Shown piece after piece: positions 1 to 6,000 of a DNA stretch of 9,044 bases. The translations under genes and the position numbers were made by a program. Source of the DNA: Atopobium sp. UBA2090 (GTDB taxonomy: Bacteria > Actinomycetota > Coriobacteriia > Coriobacteriales > Atopobiaceae). The stretch spans positions 1-9,044 of the forward strand of contig DCZG01000036.1 in the NCBI GenBank assembly GCA_002331575.1. Reading direction: 5' to 3'. The notes beneath the pieces are model-generated. The model was not told the DNA's origin, searched no databases, and saw only the letters and a list, made by a program, of their open reading frames with translations. Position 1 is the first letter of the stretch. Every line of letters starts with the position of its first letter.

Positions 1-105
1 GCTCGCGGCGGGCTTGCGCACGACGGCGCGCAAGCGGAGCCGTACGAGCGCAGCAAGCTTTACGACCCTTCGTTTGCCACGGGGTATCGGAAGGCGAGCA
101 GCTAG
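1..105 (+). CDS. C-terminal tail of an unidentified protein (5'-truncated)
   Basis: Frame 1 is open from the window edge and ends at TAG (103-105), giving 34 residues that finish ERSKLYDPSFATGYRKASS. The composition (Tyr, Asp, Phe, Lys mixed with Ala) looks like real coding sequence. The stop lies one base before the GTG of the next gene, an arrangement typical of co-translated operon genes. Because that next gene begins as CbiD, this tail could belong to another cobalamin-biosynthesis protein. I do not recognise the tail itself, and it does not resemble the CbiC C-terminus I know, so no function is assigned. Confidence 0.5.
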   Translation, partial: ARGGLAHDGAQAEPYERSKLYDPSFATGYRKASS

Positions 106-106
106 C

Positions 107-604
107 GTGGCCTTCGAGCACTACATATATACCGGGACGACCCGCCTGCGCTGCGGCTACACCACGGGGAGCTGCGCCGCGCTCGCGGCGAAGGCCAAGC
201 CCTACCTCGTGAAGCCCAACCTCACCGAGCTCGGCGGCCTCCTCGGGCGCGAGTTCTCGCCCGAGCGCCTGGACGAGGTCCGGGACGCCGTCGCCTCCGA
301 CGAGCGCTTCGCCGGCGTCGAGTGGGTCGTCGTCTCGATGGGCGCCGCCGGCTCGGCGGCCTTCCACCAGGGCCGCGCCTGGCGCGTCCGCGCGCCGCGC
401 ATCGAGTGCGTGAACGCCACCGGCTCGGGCGACTCGACGATCGCGGGCTTCGCCCACGGCATCGCCGCCGGCGCCGACCCCGCCGAGGTCCTGCGCCTGG
501 GCAACACCTGCGGCGCGCTGAACGCCATGGACCCCGCCACCGGCCACCTGCCGATGGACCGCTGGGACGACGTCTACTCGGCTGTCGAGGTCAGCGAGCT
601 TTAG
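107..604 (+). pseudogene. Chimeric ORF: CbiD N-terminus joined to LacC-type tagatose-6-phosphate kinase C-terminus
   Basis: The frame starts at GTG 107. Residues 2-30 (FEHYIYTGTTRLRCGYTTGS, then CAALAAKA) match the N-terminus of cobalt-precorrin-5B C1-methyltransferase CbiD, with its LRxGYTTGxCAAxAAKA motif. From about residue 31 the protein changes family: PYLVKPNLTELGGLLG is the PfkB-family segment, NATGSGDSTIAGF (residues 103-115) is PfkB signature 2 with the catalytic-base Asp near residue 109 (codon 431-433), and the ending GALNAMDPATGH...YSAVEVSEL resembles the LacC C-terminus. So about 30 residues of an approximately 370-residue methyltransferase are joined in frame to roughly the last 135 residues of an approximately 310-residue kinase. 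The kinase lacks its sugar-binding N-terminal half and the CbiD part lacks its fold, so neither activity is expected. The joint lies at about 185-205. It may be a real deletion fusion or an assembly chimera. LacC is also the kinase of the pathway served by the neighbouring lac genes. Confidence 0.75.
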
Positions 605-639
605 CGTCGCCTCGGCAGTTGTCGTGAGCAAGAATAGAA

Positions 640-680
640 GCCTCTGGCTGGGCGAGCATCCAGTCAGAGGCTCCTATTTA
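640..680 (+). terminator. Hairpin after the kinase fragment, probable terminator
   Basis: GCCTCTGGCTGG (640-651) pairs with CCAGTCAGAGGC (660-671) over 12 bp with one G-U pair and an 8-nt loop. It is followed by the weakly T-rich CTCCTATTTA. It sits 35 bases after the kinase stop and before the convergent small broken gene, so it could serve both directions. The short T tract lowers confidence in strong intrinsic termination. Confidence 0.65.
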
Positions 681-695
681 TGATTGCGGGGAGAT

Positions 696-981
696 TTATG
701 CTGAGGCCGCTACGATGTCGTAGTCGATTCGCGCGCCCCTCTCCGGACATCTTCTGGTGTGATGTCTGCATCGTCGGTCCATACGATAGTATCGTACGCG
801 GCGTGCTGCGAGAGAAGAACGCCAGGCTCGCGAGGCGCTCCCATGGTTCTGAGCCGATGATGCCACAGAGGTCGATGCGCGACATTGTCCCGTTCGCGAA
901 CAAGAAATCGATCTCGCGATTGTTTACCGCGGTTGTCTTTGATACAGGGATGATCGTTTTGAAATCATTCAGCTCCGCTAT
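696..981 (-). pseudogene. Broken small conserved-looking gene, function unknown (ATA in place of start, two frameshifts)
   Basis: Downstream of the regulator gene on the same strand, a perfect AGGAGG (988-993) is followed after 6 bases by ATA (981-979) and an open frame with good protein character: AELNDFKTIIPVSKTTAVNN, REIDFLFANGTMSRIDLCGI, IGSEPWERLASLAFFSRSTP, RTILSYG. Near 778-783 the coding signal moves to another frame (TDDADITPEDVRRGAR), and near 728-738 to a third (RIDYDIVAASA, stop TAA at 696-698). Joined, these give one protein of about 95 residues. The reading needs one lost base and then a two-base gain, plus an ATG-to-ATA change at the start. I do not recognise the family. Alternatives are sequencing errors in an intact gene, or a genuine decaying gene. 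That the three frame segments form one protein is inferred from amino-acid character and continuity, not from a known homologue. Confidence 0.5.
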
Positions 982-987
982 TCTTGT

Positions 988-993
988 CCTCCT
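988..993 (-). promoter_or_regulatory. Consensus Shine-Dalgarno upstream of an ATA codon
   Basis: AGGAGG on the minus strand, 6 bases before ATA at 981. This is the strongest ribosome-binding site in the window, yet no ATG, GTG or TTG lies at usable spacing in the coding frame; the first such codon in that frame is TTG at 903. It fixes where the start of the broken gene once was. Confidence 0.6.
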
Positions 994-1036
994 AACAAAG
1001 AGAATCGATTATCGTTTCGCCTTTTTGGTTTTGCTC

Positions 1037-2035
1037 CTATGATCTGGGCCGTATGCTGCCTCGCTCGATGAACGTGCCAGGGATGAGAATGCGGTGCTTC
1101 TCATCGCAAGCGCCGAGGACTTCTTCGAAGGCTCTTGCGCCGAGTTTCTGATGGTCGAAGCGGATGGAGGAGAGGATTGTGTGCGGGACAGAGTCTGCAA
1201 GTGAGTCGTCAAACCCGATGATGCTCACGTCATCTGGTACTCTTCGCCCGGCATCATTCAGTGCATATATCGCGCCGTTCGCCATGTTATCGTTGCACGC
1301 CAGAATCGCCGTGCACTTCTGATCTTGGGCAAGAATTGCGCCCGCCTCATACCCTGAGTCAGCGCTCCAATCCCCGTGCAGGGGGTCTGCAGCATCAAGT
1401 CCCGCCTCGTCGAGCGCGAGACGCCAGCCGCGCTCGCGGTTTTTGCTCGCGAGCGAGTCCGACGTTCCCGCAATAAAGCGAATATGCCGATGCCCGAGCT
1501 CGATTAGTCGTCTGCAGGCCGCTCTTGCTGCGCCTTCCTGATCGTCCGAGACTGTTGAGCAGGTCGCGTGTTCAAAAGGCGTGATAATCACAGTCCTTAG
1601 GCCGACGGGAGAGCGATATTCTGCGAAATCGTCGACCATCTGAGCCAGATTGAAGATCATGCCATCAACTGGCAGTTGGCCCATCCTGCGGGCCGCCTCG
1701 CTCAAAGGGAGCTCCTCTTTGCCCATGCGCTTGATTAGTGTAATCGCATAGCCTTGATCTGCTGCAGCAGATGCAATGCCGTTGAGCACGCTGAGGTTCC
1801 CGCCAAAGAGGTCGAAGATAACAAGACCTATGGACTTATAGGCGCCGAGCTTGAGCGATCGGGCGGCGTAGTTGGTGCGGAATCCGAGTCGTTCCATAGC
1901 CTCATTGACTGCATTGCGGGTCGCGGGCCGGACAGTATCGGGCTCATTGACCACGCGCGAGACGGTTTTGAACGAGACCCCGGCCTCGTGGGCGACATCC
2001 ACCATCGACACTCCTCGGCGCTCATGTGGTGCCAT
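1037..2035 (-). CDS. LacI-family transcriptional regulator of the lac module
   Basis: This is a complete 332-residue protein, the usual size for LacI/GalR regulators. Residues 11-30 (MVDVAHEAGVSFKTVSRVVN) are the N-terminal helix-turn-helix, and LGFRTNYAARSLK (50-62) is the end of the DNA-binding domain with the hinge helix. The rest is a periplasmic-binding-protein-like sensor domain with family hallmarks such as AILACNDNMANGAIYAL and DDVSIIGFDDS. The ATG at 2035 is supported by AAGGAG (2041-2046) with a 6-base gap. The gene is divergent from lacE and shares with it a 290-bp region holding a perfect palindrome of LacI-operator type. It therefore probably represses the permease and glycosidase genes, and perhaps itself, with a sugar or sugar phosphate as inducer. 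It is not related to the DeoR-type LacR of Gram-positive lac operons. The ligand cannot be read from the sequence. Confidence 0.9.
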   Translation of the reverse strand: MAPHERRGVSMVDVAHEAGVSFKTVSRVVNEPDTVRPATRNAVNEAMERLGFRTNYAARSLKLGAYKSIGLVIFDLFGGNLSVLNGIASAAADQGYAITLIKRMGKEELPLSEAARRMGQLPVDGMIFNLAQMVDDFAEYRSPVGLRTVIITPFEHATCSTVSDDQEGAARAACRRLIELGHRHIRFIAGTSDSLASKNRERGWRLALDEAGLDAADPLHGDWSADSGYEAGAILAQDQKCTAILACNDNMANGAIYALNDAGRRVPDDVSIIGFDDSLADSVPHTILSSIRFDHQKLGARAFEEVLGACDEKHRILIPGTFIERGSIRPRS

Positions 2036-2156
2036 TCAAACTCCTTCGAACAATAACGAACAAAACCGCTCACCGGTAATTCAATGCCACTCGGGTGAGT
2101 TACTCAACTTCGGCTCGATATTCCCGCAGGAAATGTCTATTGTTGTCACCAAGTCG

Positions 2157-2174
2157 AATGACAACGTTGTCATT
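2157..2174. promoter_or_regulatory. Perfect 18-bp palindromic operator, probable LacI-family binding site
   Basis: AATGACAACGTTGTCATT equals its own reverse complement over all 18 bases and has the central CG typical of LacI/GalR operators. It lies between the divergent regulator and lacE, and its right half provides the likely -35 box of lacE, so binding would block RNA polymerase. A further half site, TTGTCA (2142-2147, inside TGTTGTCACC), lies 20 bp toward the regulator and could give a second contact. Confidence 0.75.
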
Positions 2175-2196
2175 TACAAAAACGCACAACTATACG
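2167..2196 (+). promoter_or_regulatory. Probable sigma-A-type promoter of lacE-lacG
   Basis: TTGTCA (2167-2172) and TATACG (2191-2196) are separated by 18 bp and match -35/-10 consensus reasonably well (a 17-bp gap to CTATAC is equally possible). The -35 box lies inside the palindromic operator. The predicted transcript start near 2203 leaves an untranslated leader of about 120 bases. Prediction from sequence only. Confidence 0.5.
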
Positions 2197-2218
2197 TTCG
2201 AATTCGATTAGTCGAGGG

Positions 2219-2260
2219 CCACCGGGCGGTCCGAGGCGGGCCATCCCCACCGGGCGGGGA
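2219..2260 (+). repeat. GC-rich direct repeat and hairpin in the lacE leader
   Basis: The 11-mer CCACCGGGCGG occurs at 2219-2229 and again at 2247-2257. The second copy forms the core of a hairpin in which TCCCC (2244-2248) pairs with GGGGA (2256-2260) around a 7-base loop. The stretch is much richer in GC than the flanking AT-rich control DNA and lies in the predicted untranslated leader. No T tract follows, so simple termination is unlikely; its role is unknown. Confidence 0.4.
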
Positions 2261-2325
2261 AGGCTGTTTCGTAAAGCGTTTCTTCCTGGCACAAATAAAG
2301 AACAAGACCACTGCAAAGGAGCGCC

Positions 2326-4083
2326 ATGGACGCAATCATCAAGCTGCTCGAGAAGCAGCAGCCCCTCTTTGAGAAGATTGGTAGAAACCCCTACCTCCAG
2401 GCGATTAAGGATGGATTCCTCGGCTGCATGCCCATCGTCCTCACTTCGTCAATTTTTCTTCTCATCGCTACCTTGCCGAGCGTCGTTGGCATAGCGCTGC
2501 CCCAACCGCTGATTGATTGGTGCAACAAGCTTTACAACTTCACTATGGGCGTTATGGGCATCATGTGCGCTGGTACTACTGCCAAGAACCTTACCGCCTC
2601 GATGAATCGCAAGATGCCGGACGGCAAGGTCCTGAACGACGGTTCCACCATGATCGCGGCCCAGTGCTCGATGCTGCTGCTCGCCGTCACGCAGTTCCCC
2701 GTCATGCTCGACGGCTCGGAGGTCAGCGTCTTTGACTGCACTTCTATGGGCACTCGCGGTTTGTATTCTGCCTTCATCGCCGCGTTCATTACCGTTGGCG
2801 TGTACAAGTTCTGCGTTAGCCGTGACCTCACCATTAAGTTGCCCAAAGAGGTCCCCGGCGCCATCGCCCAGAACTTCCGCGACATCATCCCCTTCGCTGG
2901 TTCGGTCGTTATCTGCGCGCTCATCGACGTCGCTATCCGTGCAATCGCCGGCGTGCCTTTCGCCGAGATTCTGATTAAGCTGCTTTCGCCGCTTTTCGCT
3001 GCCGCCGAGACTTATCCCGGTCTGATCATCATCCAGTTCTTCACCGCGTTCTTCTGGTTCATCGGTATCCATGGCCCCTCGATTGTCCAGCCGGGCATCG
3101 ACCCTATCCGCCTCGCCAACCAGGCAGAGAACCTTCAGGTGCTCATGGCCGGCGGTCACCCTGCGCACTCCCTGTGCTTCAACCTCTCCCTCGTCGGTGA
3201 GTTCGGTGGCACCGGCGCCACGTTCATCGTTCCTCTTCTGCTCATCCTCTTCATGAAGTCGAAGCAGCTCAAGGCGGTTGGTAAGGCCTCTATTGTTCCT
3301 GTCGCTTTCGCCGTCAACGAGCCGCTGCTTTTCGGCGCCCCTATGATTCTAAACCCCTATATGTTCATACCCTTTACGCTTGCAGGCTGCTTCAACGTGT
3401 GCCTTGCCAAGTTCTTCATCGACGTTGTGGGCATGAACGGCTTCAGCTTTGTTGTGCCTTGGGCCACGCCTGCCCCGATCGGCATCTTCATCTCTACCGG
3501 CTTCCAGCTCATATCGCTGCTCTTTGTTGCTGCGCTTTTGATAGTCGATGCCGTCATCTACATGCCGTTCCTTAAGGCATACGATAAGATGCTCAGCGAT
3601 CAGGAGGCCGAGCGTGCGGGCGAACTCGAGGCAGAGGGTGACGGTTCCGCCGCAATTTCTGCGCCCGTTGTGGCCGAAGCGTCTGTTTCCACGCCGGCTA
3701 CGGATGCCGAGCCTGTTTCCGTGCCTGCCGTCACAGAGCCCGCTGGTGACGCAAAGAAGTCCGTCGACGGCTTGAAGGTTCTCGTGCTCTGCGCCGGCGC
3801 CGGTACCTCCGCGATGCTTGCCAACGCCATCAAGGAGGGAGCCGCAGCCACGGGCGAGAACATTGCCTCCGCTGCCGGTGCCTATGGCCAGCACACCGCA
3901 ATCATGAACCAATACGACGTCATTGTGCTTGCTCCGCAGGTCCGTAGCTACTATGAGGATATGAAGGCTGATACTGACCGTCTGGGCATTAAGCTTCTTG
4001 CGCCTCGTGGTCAGGAATACATCAAACTCACCCGCGATCCCGAGGGTGCCATCAAATGGCTCCGTCAGAACATGGCAGAGTAG
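2326..4083 (+). CDS. lacE: Lactose-specific PTS permease, EIICB component
   Basis: This 585-residue membrane permease imports lactose and phosphorylates it to lactose-6-phosphate. Residues 1 to about 424 are the EIIC channel of the lactose/cellobiose family, with many hydrophobic segments and the motifs GIHGPSIVQP and AVNEPLLFGAPMILNPYMFIP. Residues about 425-483 are an Ala/Val/Pro/Glu/Ser-rich linker. Residues about 484-585 are the cytoplasmic EIIB domain, with the phosphorylated cysteine in VLVLCAGAGTSAML (Cys489). Length and C-B domain order match LacE rather than the separate-subunit cellobiose systems. The ATG at 2326 follows AAAGGAG (2315-2321). lacG lies 114 bases downstream on the same strand, which supports lactose as substrate over other beta-glycosides. 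Phosphate must reach Cys489 from an EIIA (LacF), which is not encoded here. Pyrimidine-ending codons such as GTT and CTT are more common than in the GC-extreme kinase and methyltransferase fragments. Confidence 0.92.
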   Translation: MDAIIKLLEKQQPLFEKIGRNPYLQAIKDGFLGCMPIVLTSSIFLLIATLPSVVGIALPQPLIDWCNKLYNFTMGVMGIMCAGTTAKNLTASMNRKMPDGKVLNDGSTMIAAQCSMLLLAVTQFPVMLDGSEVSVFDCTSMGTRGLYSAFIAAFITVGVYKFCVSRDLTIKLPKEVPGAIAQNFRDIIPFAGSVVICALIDVAIRAIAGVPFAEILIKLLSPLFAAAETYPGLIIIQFFTAFFWFIGIHGPSIVQPGIDPIRLANQAENLQVLMAGGHPAHSLCFNLSLVGEFGGTGATFIVPLLLILFMKSKQLKAVGKASIVPVAFAVNEPLLFGAPMILNPYMFIPFTLAGCFNVCLAKFFIDVVGMNGFSFVVPWATPAPIGIFISTGFQLISLLFVAALLIVDAVIYMPFLKAYDKMLSDQEAERAGELEAEGDGSAAISAPVVAEASVSTPATDAEPVSVPAVTEPAGDAKKSVDGLKVLVLCAGAGTSAMLANAIKEGAAATGENIASAAGAYGQHTAIMNQYDVIVLAPQVRSYYEDMKADTDRLGIKLLAPRGQEYIKLTRDPEGAIKWLRQNMAE

Positions 4084-4103
4084 CGAAGCAGCCCTCCTTC
4101 CCT

Positions 4104-4140
4104 TGCCGTCGGGCGTACCTTCCCTTTGCGCCCGGCGGCA
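4104..4140 (+). promoter_or_regulatory. Intercistronic hairpin between lacE and lacG
   Basis: TGCCGTCGGGCG (4104-4115) pairs with CGCCCGGCGGCA (4129-4140) over 12 bp with one G-U pair and a 13-base pyrimidine-rich loop. It begins 21 bases after the lacE stop and ends 57 bases before the lacG start, and is followed by CATCTCTTGC rather than a T tract. It could partly terminate transcription or stabilise the upstream message, giving unequal lacE and lacG output. Confidence 0.5.
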
Positions 4141-4197
4141 CATCTCTTGCATAGAAGCGCGGGGCGATGCCTCGCGATCATGTCGAAAGGATTGAAC

Positions 4198-5613
4198 ATG
4201 AGCAGACAGTTCCCTGAGGGTTTCGTCTACGGCGGCGCTACCGCCGCCTATCAGGTCGAGGGTGAGACCCGCACTCACGGTAAGGGCAAAGTGCCTTGGG
4301 ACGACTTCCTCGCCGCGCAGGGGCGTTTTTCTCCCGATCCGGCAAGCGACTTCTATAACAGTTATCCTGTCGACCTGGAGCTTTGTCAGCGCTTTGGCGT
4401 GAACGGCATCCGCGTCTCAATTGCCTGGACGCGTATCTTCCCTGCAGGGACTGGCGCGCTTAATCAGGAGGGTGTGGACTTCTACCACGCGCTCTTTGCC
4501 GAATGCGAGCGTCGCGGTGTCGTGCCCTATGTCACGCTCGATCACTTCGACACTCCCGAAGCGTTCTATGAGAACGGCGGCGAGGGTTTCCTCACCCGCT
4601 CTACCATCGATGCCTTCGTCGATTATGCGACCTTCTGCTTTGGCGAGTTCACTGAGGTTAAACACTGGTTCACCTTTAACGAGATCCCGGCAACCGCTGA
4701 GGGCAGTTTCATCGTGGGCAACTGGCCCCATGGCGAGAAGTATCGCTTGGACAAGGCGTTCCAGCTCATGCACAACATGATGGTGGCTCACGCCCGTGCC
4801 GTCGTCGCTTTCCACGACGGTGGTTATGAGGGCGAGATTGGCATCGTGCAGAACCTTGAGCCTAAGTATCCTCTCGATCCGAACTCCGCTGCCGATGCTG
4901 AGGCCGCTCGAATGGCTGACGTTATCAACAACCGCTGGGTGCTCGATGCCACGTTCCGCGGACACTACGCTCCCGATACGCTTGAGGCGGCCACGAGGCT
5001 CGCGCACATCGCGGGAGGCAAACTCGATGTCCGCGATGAGGACATCGAAGCTCTGACCGCGGCTCTGCCGTACTGCGACTGCCTCGGCGTGAACACCTAC
5101 AAGTGCCAGTTCCTGCGCGCCGCCGAAGGCGAGAACGACATTCACCACAACGGCACGGGCGACAAGGGCTCAAGCCGCTGGTTCCTCAAGGGCGTTGGCG
5201 AGTCCTGTGTGCGCGAAGGCGTCCCAACGACTGACTGGGATTGGATCATCTATCCCGAGGGCCTCTACGATCTCCTCATGCGAATTAAGAACGACTACCC
5301 CAACTACAAGAAAATCTATGTGACCGAGAACGGCATGGGGTACAAGGACGACTTCGAGGACGGTTTCATCGACGATGCCCCGCGCATTGACTATCTGCGT
5401 CAGCATCTCACCTGGATTCATCGCGCCATCGAGGGCGGCGTAAACGTTGCGGGCTACTTTGTTTGGTCGCTTCAGGACCAGTTCAGCTGGACCAACGGCT
5501 ACAATAAGCGCTACGGCCTGTTCTACGTTGATTTCGAGACCCAGAAGCGCTACCCGAAGGCTAGCGCGTACTGGTTCAAGAACCTCGCTGAGACCGGCAA
5601 GCTCGAGTCGTAA
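4198..5613 (+). CDS. lacG: 6-phospho-beta-galactosidase (GH1)
   Basis: This 471-residue cytoplasmic glycoside hydrolase family 1 enzyme splits lactose-6-phosphate into glucose and galactose-6-phosphate. The N-terminal FVYGGATAAYQVEG is the GH1 start signature. The acid/base glutamate is Glu162 in TFNEIP, and the nucleophile is Glu377 in YVTENGMG. The 6-phosphate pocket is complete: Ser430 and Trp431, then Lys437 and Tyr439, in FSWTNGYNKRYG. These positions are offset by a constant +2 from the Lactococcus LacG residues (160, 375, 428, 429, 435, 437), which argues for the phospho-galactosidase specificity over plain beta-glucosidase. I chose ATG 4198 because AAAGGA precedes it by 7 bases and the protein then begins as family members do; in-frame ATGs at 4126 and 4180 lack a ribosome-binding site. 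It is co-directional with lacE, and a strong hairpin follows the stop. Confidence 0.93.
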   Translation: MSRQFPEGFVYGGATAAYQVEGETRTHGKGKVPWDDFLAAQGRFSPDPASDFYNSYPVDLELCQRFGVNGIRVSIAWTRIFPAGTGALNQEGVDFYHALFAECERRGVVPYVTLDHFDTPEAFYENGGEGFLTRSTIDAFVDYATFCFGEFTEVKHWFTFNEIPATAEGSFIVGNWPHGEKYRLDKAFQLMHNMMVAHARAVVAFHDGGYEGEIGIVQNLEPKYPLDPNSAADAEAARMADVINNRWVLDATFRGHYAPDTLEAATRLAHIAGGKLDVRDEDIEALTAALPYCDCLGVNTYKCQFLRAAEGENDIHHNGTGDKGSSRWFLKGVGESCVREGVPTTDWDWIIYPEGLYDLLMRIKNDYPNYKKIYVTENGMGYKDDFEDGFIDDAPRIDYLRQHLTWIHRAIEGGVNVAGYFVWSLQDQFSWTNGYNKRYGLFYVDFETQKRYPKASAYWFKNLAETGKLES

Positions 5614-5632
5614 GACTTAGGTTTTATCGGAC

Positions 5633-5675
5633 AATTGCGCCGCGACGGGTTTCAGCCCGTCGCGGCGCAATTTGA
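5633..5675. terminator. Strong 17-bp-stem hairpin after lacG
   Basis: The arms at 5633-5649 and 5656-5672 are perfectly complementary (AATTGCGCCGCGACGGG and its reverse complement) with the 6-base loop TTTCAG. The hairpin starts 20 bases after the lacG stop. The AATT at the ends of the arms gives only short A and T runs on the two sides, so it may act in either orientation. It is the most stable-looking hairpin in the window. Confidence 0.8.
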
Positions 5676-5925
5676 TATGCGCGATTATTATTCGGGAATT
5701 GCGGACGAGATGGCAATCGCCCTGAGGAATGTGTATGCGCATTCTGATGAACTCGTGTATTGCTATGGGTTCTGGATTGCTTTCACAATCAGACAGCCGC
5801 GCCGGGTCCTTTCCTAGGCATATTGTCTCCCTCTTTTCGGGAGCTAGCTTATTTGAGACTCTGCTTCGTGTGAGTTCTAAAGTTGCCGGGGGTTTGCCCT
5901 GCATTTTATTGCTTGAGATCCCTTA
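5676..5925. other. About 250 bp with no recognised gene
   Basis: Lower in GC than its surroundings. A plus-strand frame from ATG 5677 reads MRDYYSGIADEMAIALRNVY and ends at TAG 5815-5817, but it has no ribosome-binding site because the lacG hairpin lies directly upstream. A minus-strand frame across 5617-5904 runs through that hairpin and is not credible. A small stem CTCCC/GGGAG lies near 5830-5845. I see no riboswitch, tRNA or insertion-sequence end here. It may be decayed coding DNA or plain intergenic sequence. Confidence 0.4.
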
Positions 5926-5927
5926 AC

Positions 5928-5957
5928 TTGCTTTACTGAAGAATTATCTCTTATAAC
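5928..5957 (+). promoter_or_regulatory. Probable promoter of the methyltransferase fragment
   Basis: TTGCTT (5928-5933) and TATAAC (5952-5957) are 18 bp apart in an AT-rich stretch, ahead of a short leader and the strong GGGGAGA ribosome-binding site before ATG 6001. No riboswitch fold for S-adenosylmethionine or cobalamin is visible; the leader of about 40 bases is too short for one. Confidence 0.5.
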
Positions 5958-6000
5958 GCCGGTAACATACTGATCTGAACGATAACGTGGGGAGAAGCGC

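Noticed and set aside
1000..1036. Intrinsic terminator after the LacI-family gene
   Set aside because: There is an A/T-rich stretch but no convincing GC-rich stem before it in the transcribed direction.
2449..3168. 239-codon minus-strand frame within lacE
   Set aside because: Antisense shadow; a highly charged composition mirrors the hydrophobic codons of the membrane protein.
3349..4278. 309-codon minus-strand frame across the lacE-lacG boundary
   Set aside because: Antisense to two recognised genes and to the intercistronic hairpin; His/Arg-rich with no ribosome-binding logic.
4417..5148. 243-codon minus-strand frame within lacG
   Set aside because: Antisense to the GH1 catalytic domain with all key residues on the plus strand.
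5617..5904. 95-codon minus-strand frame after lacG
   Set aside because: It runs through the perfect 17-bp hairpin and has no ribosome-binding site or recognised motif.
5928..6000. SAM or cobalamin riboswitch before the metH fragment
   Set aside because: The leader after the predicted promoter is only about 40 bases and lacks conserved riboswitch boxes.
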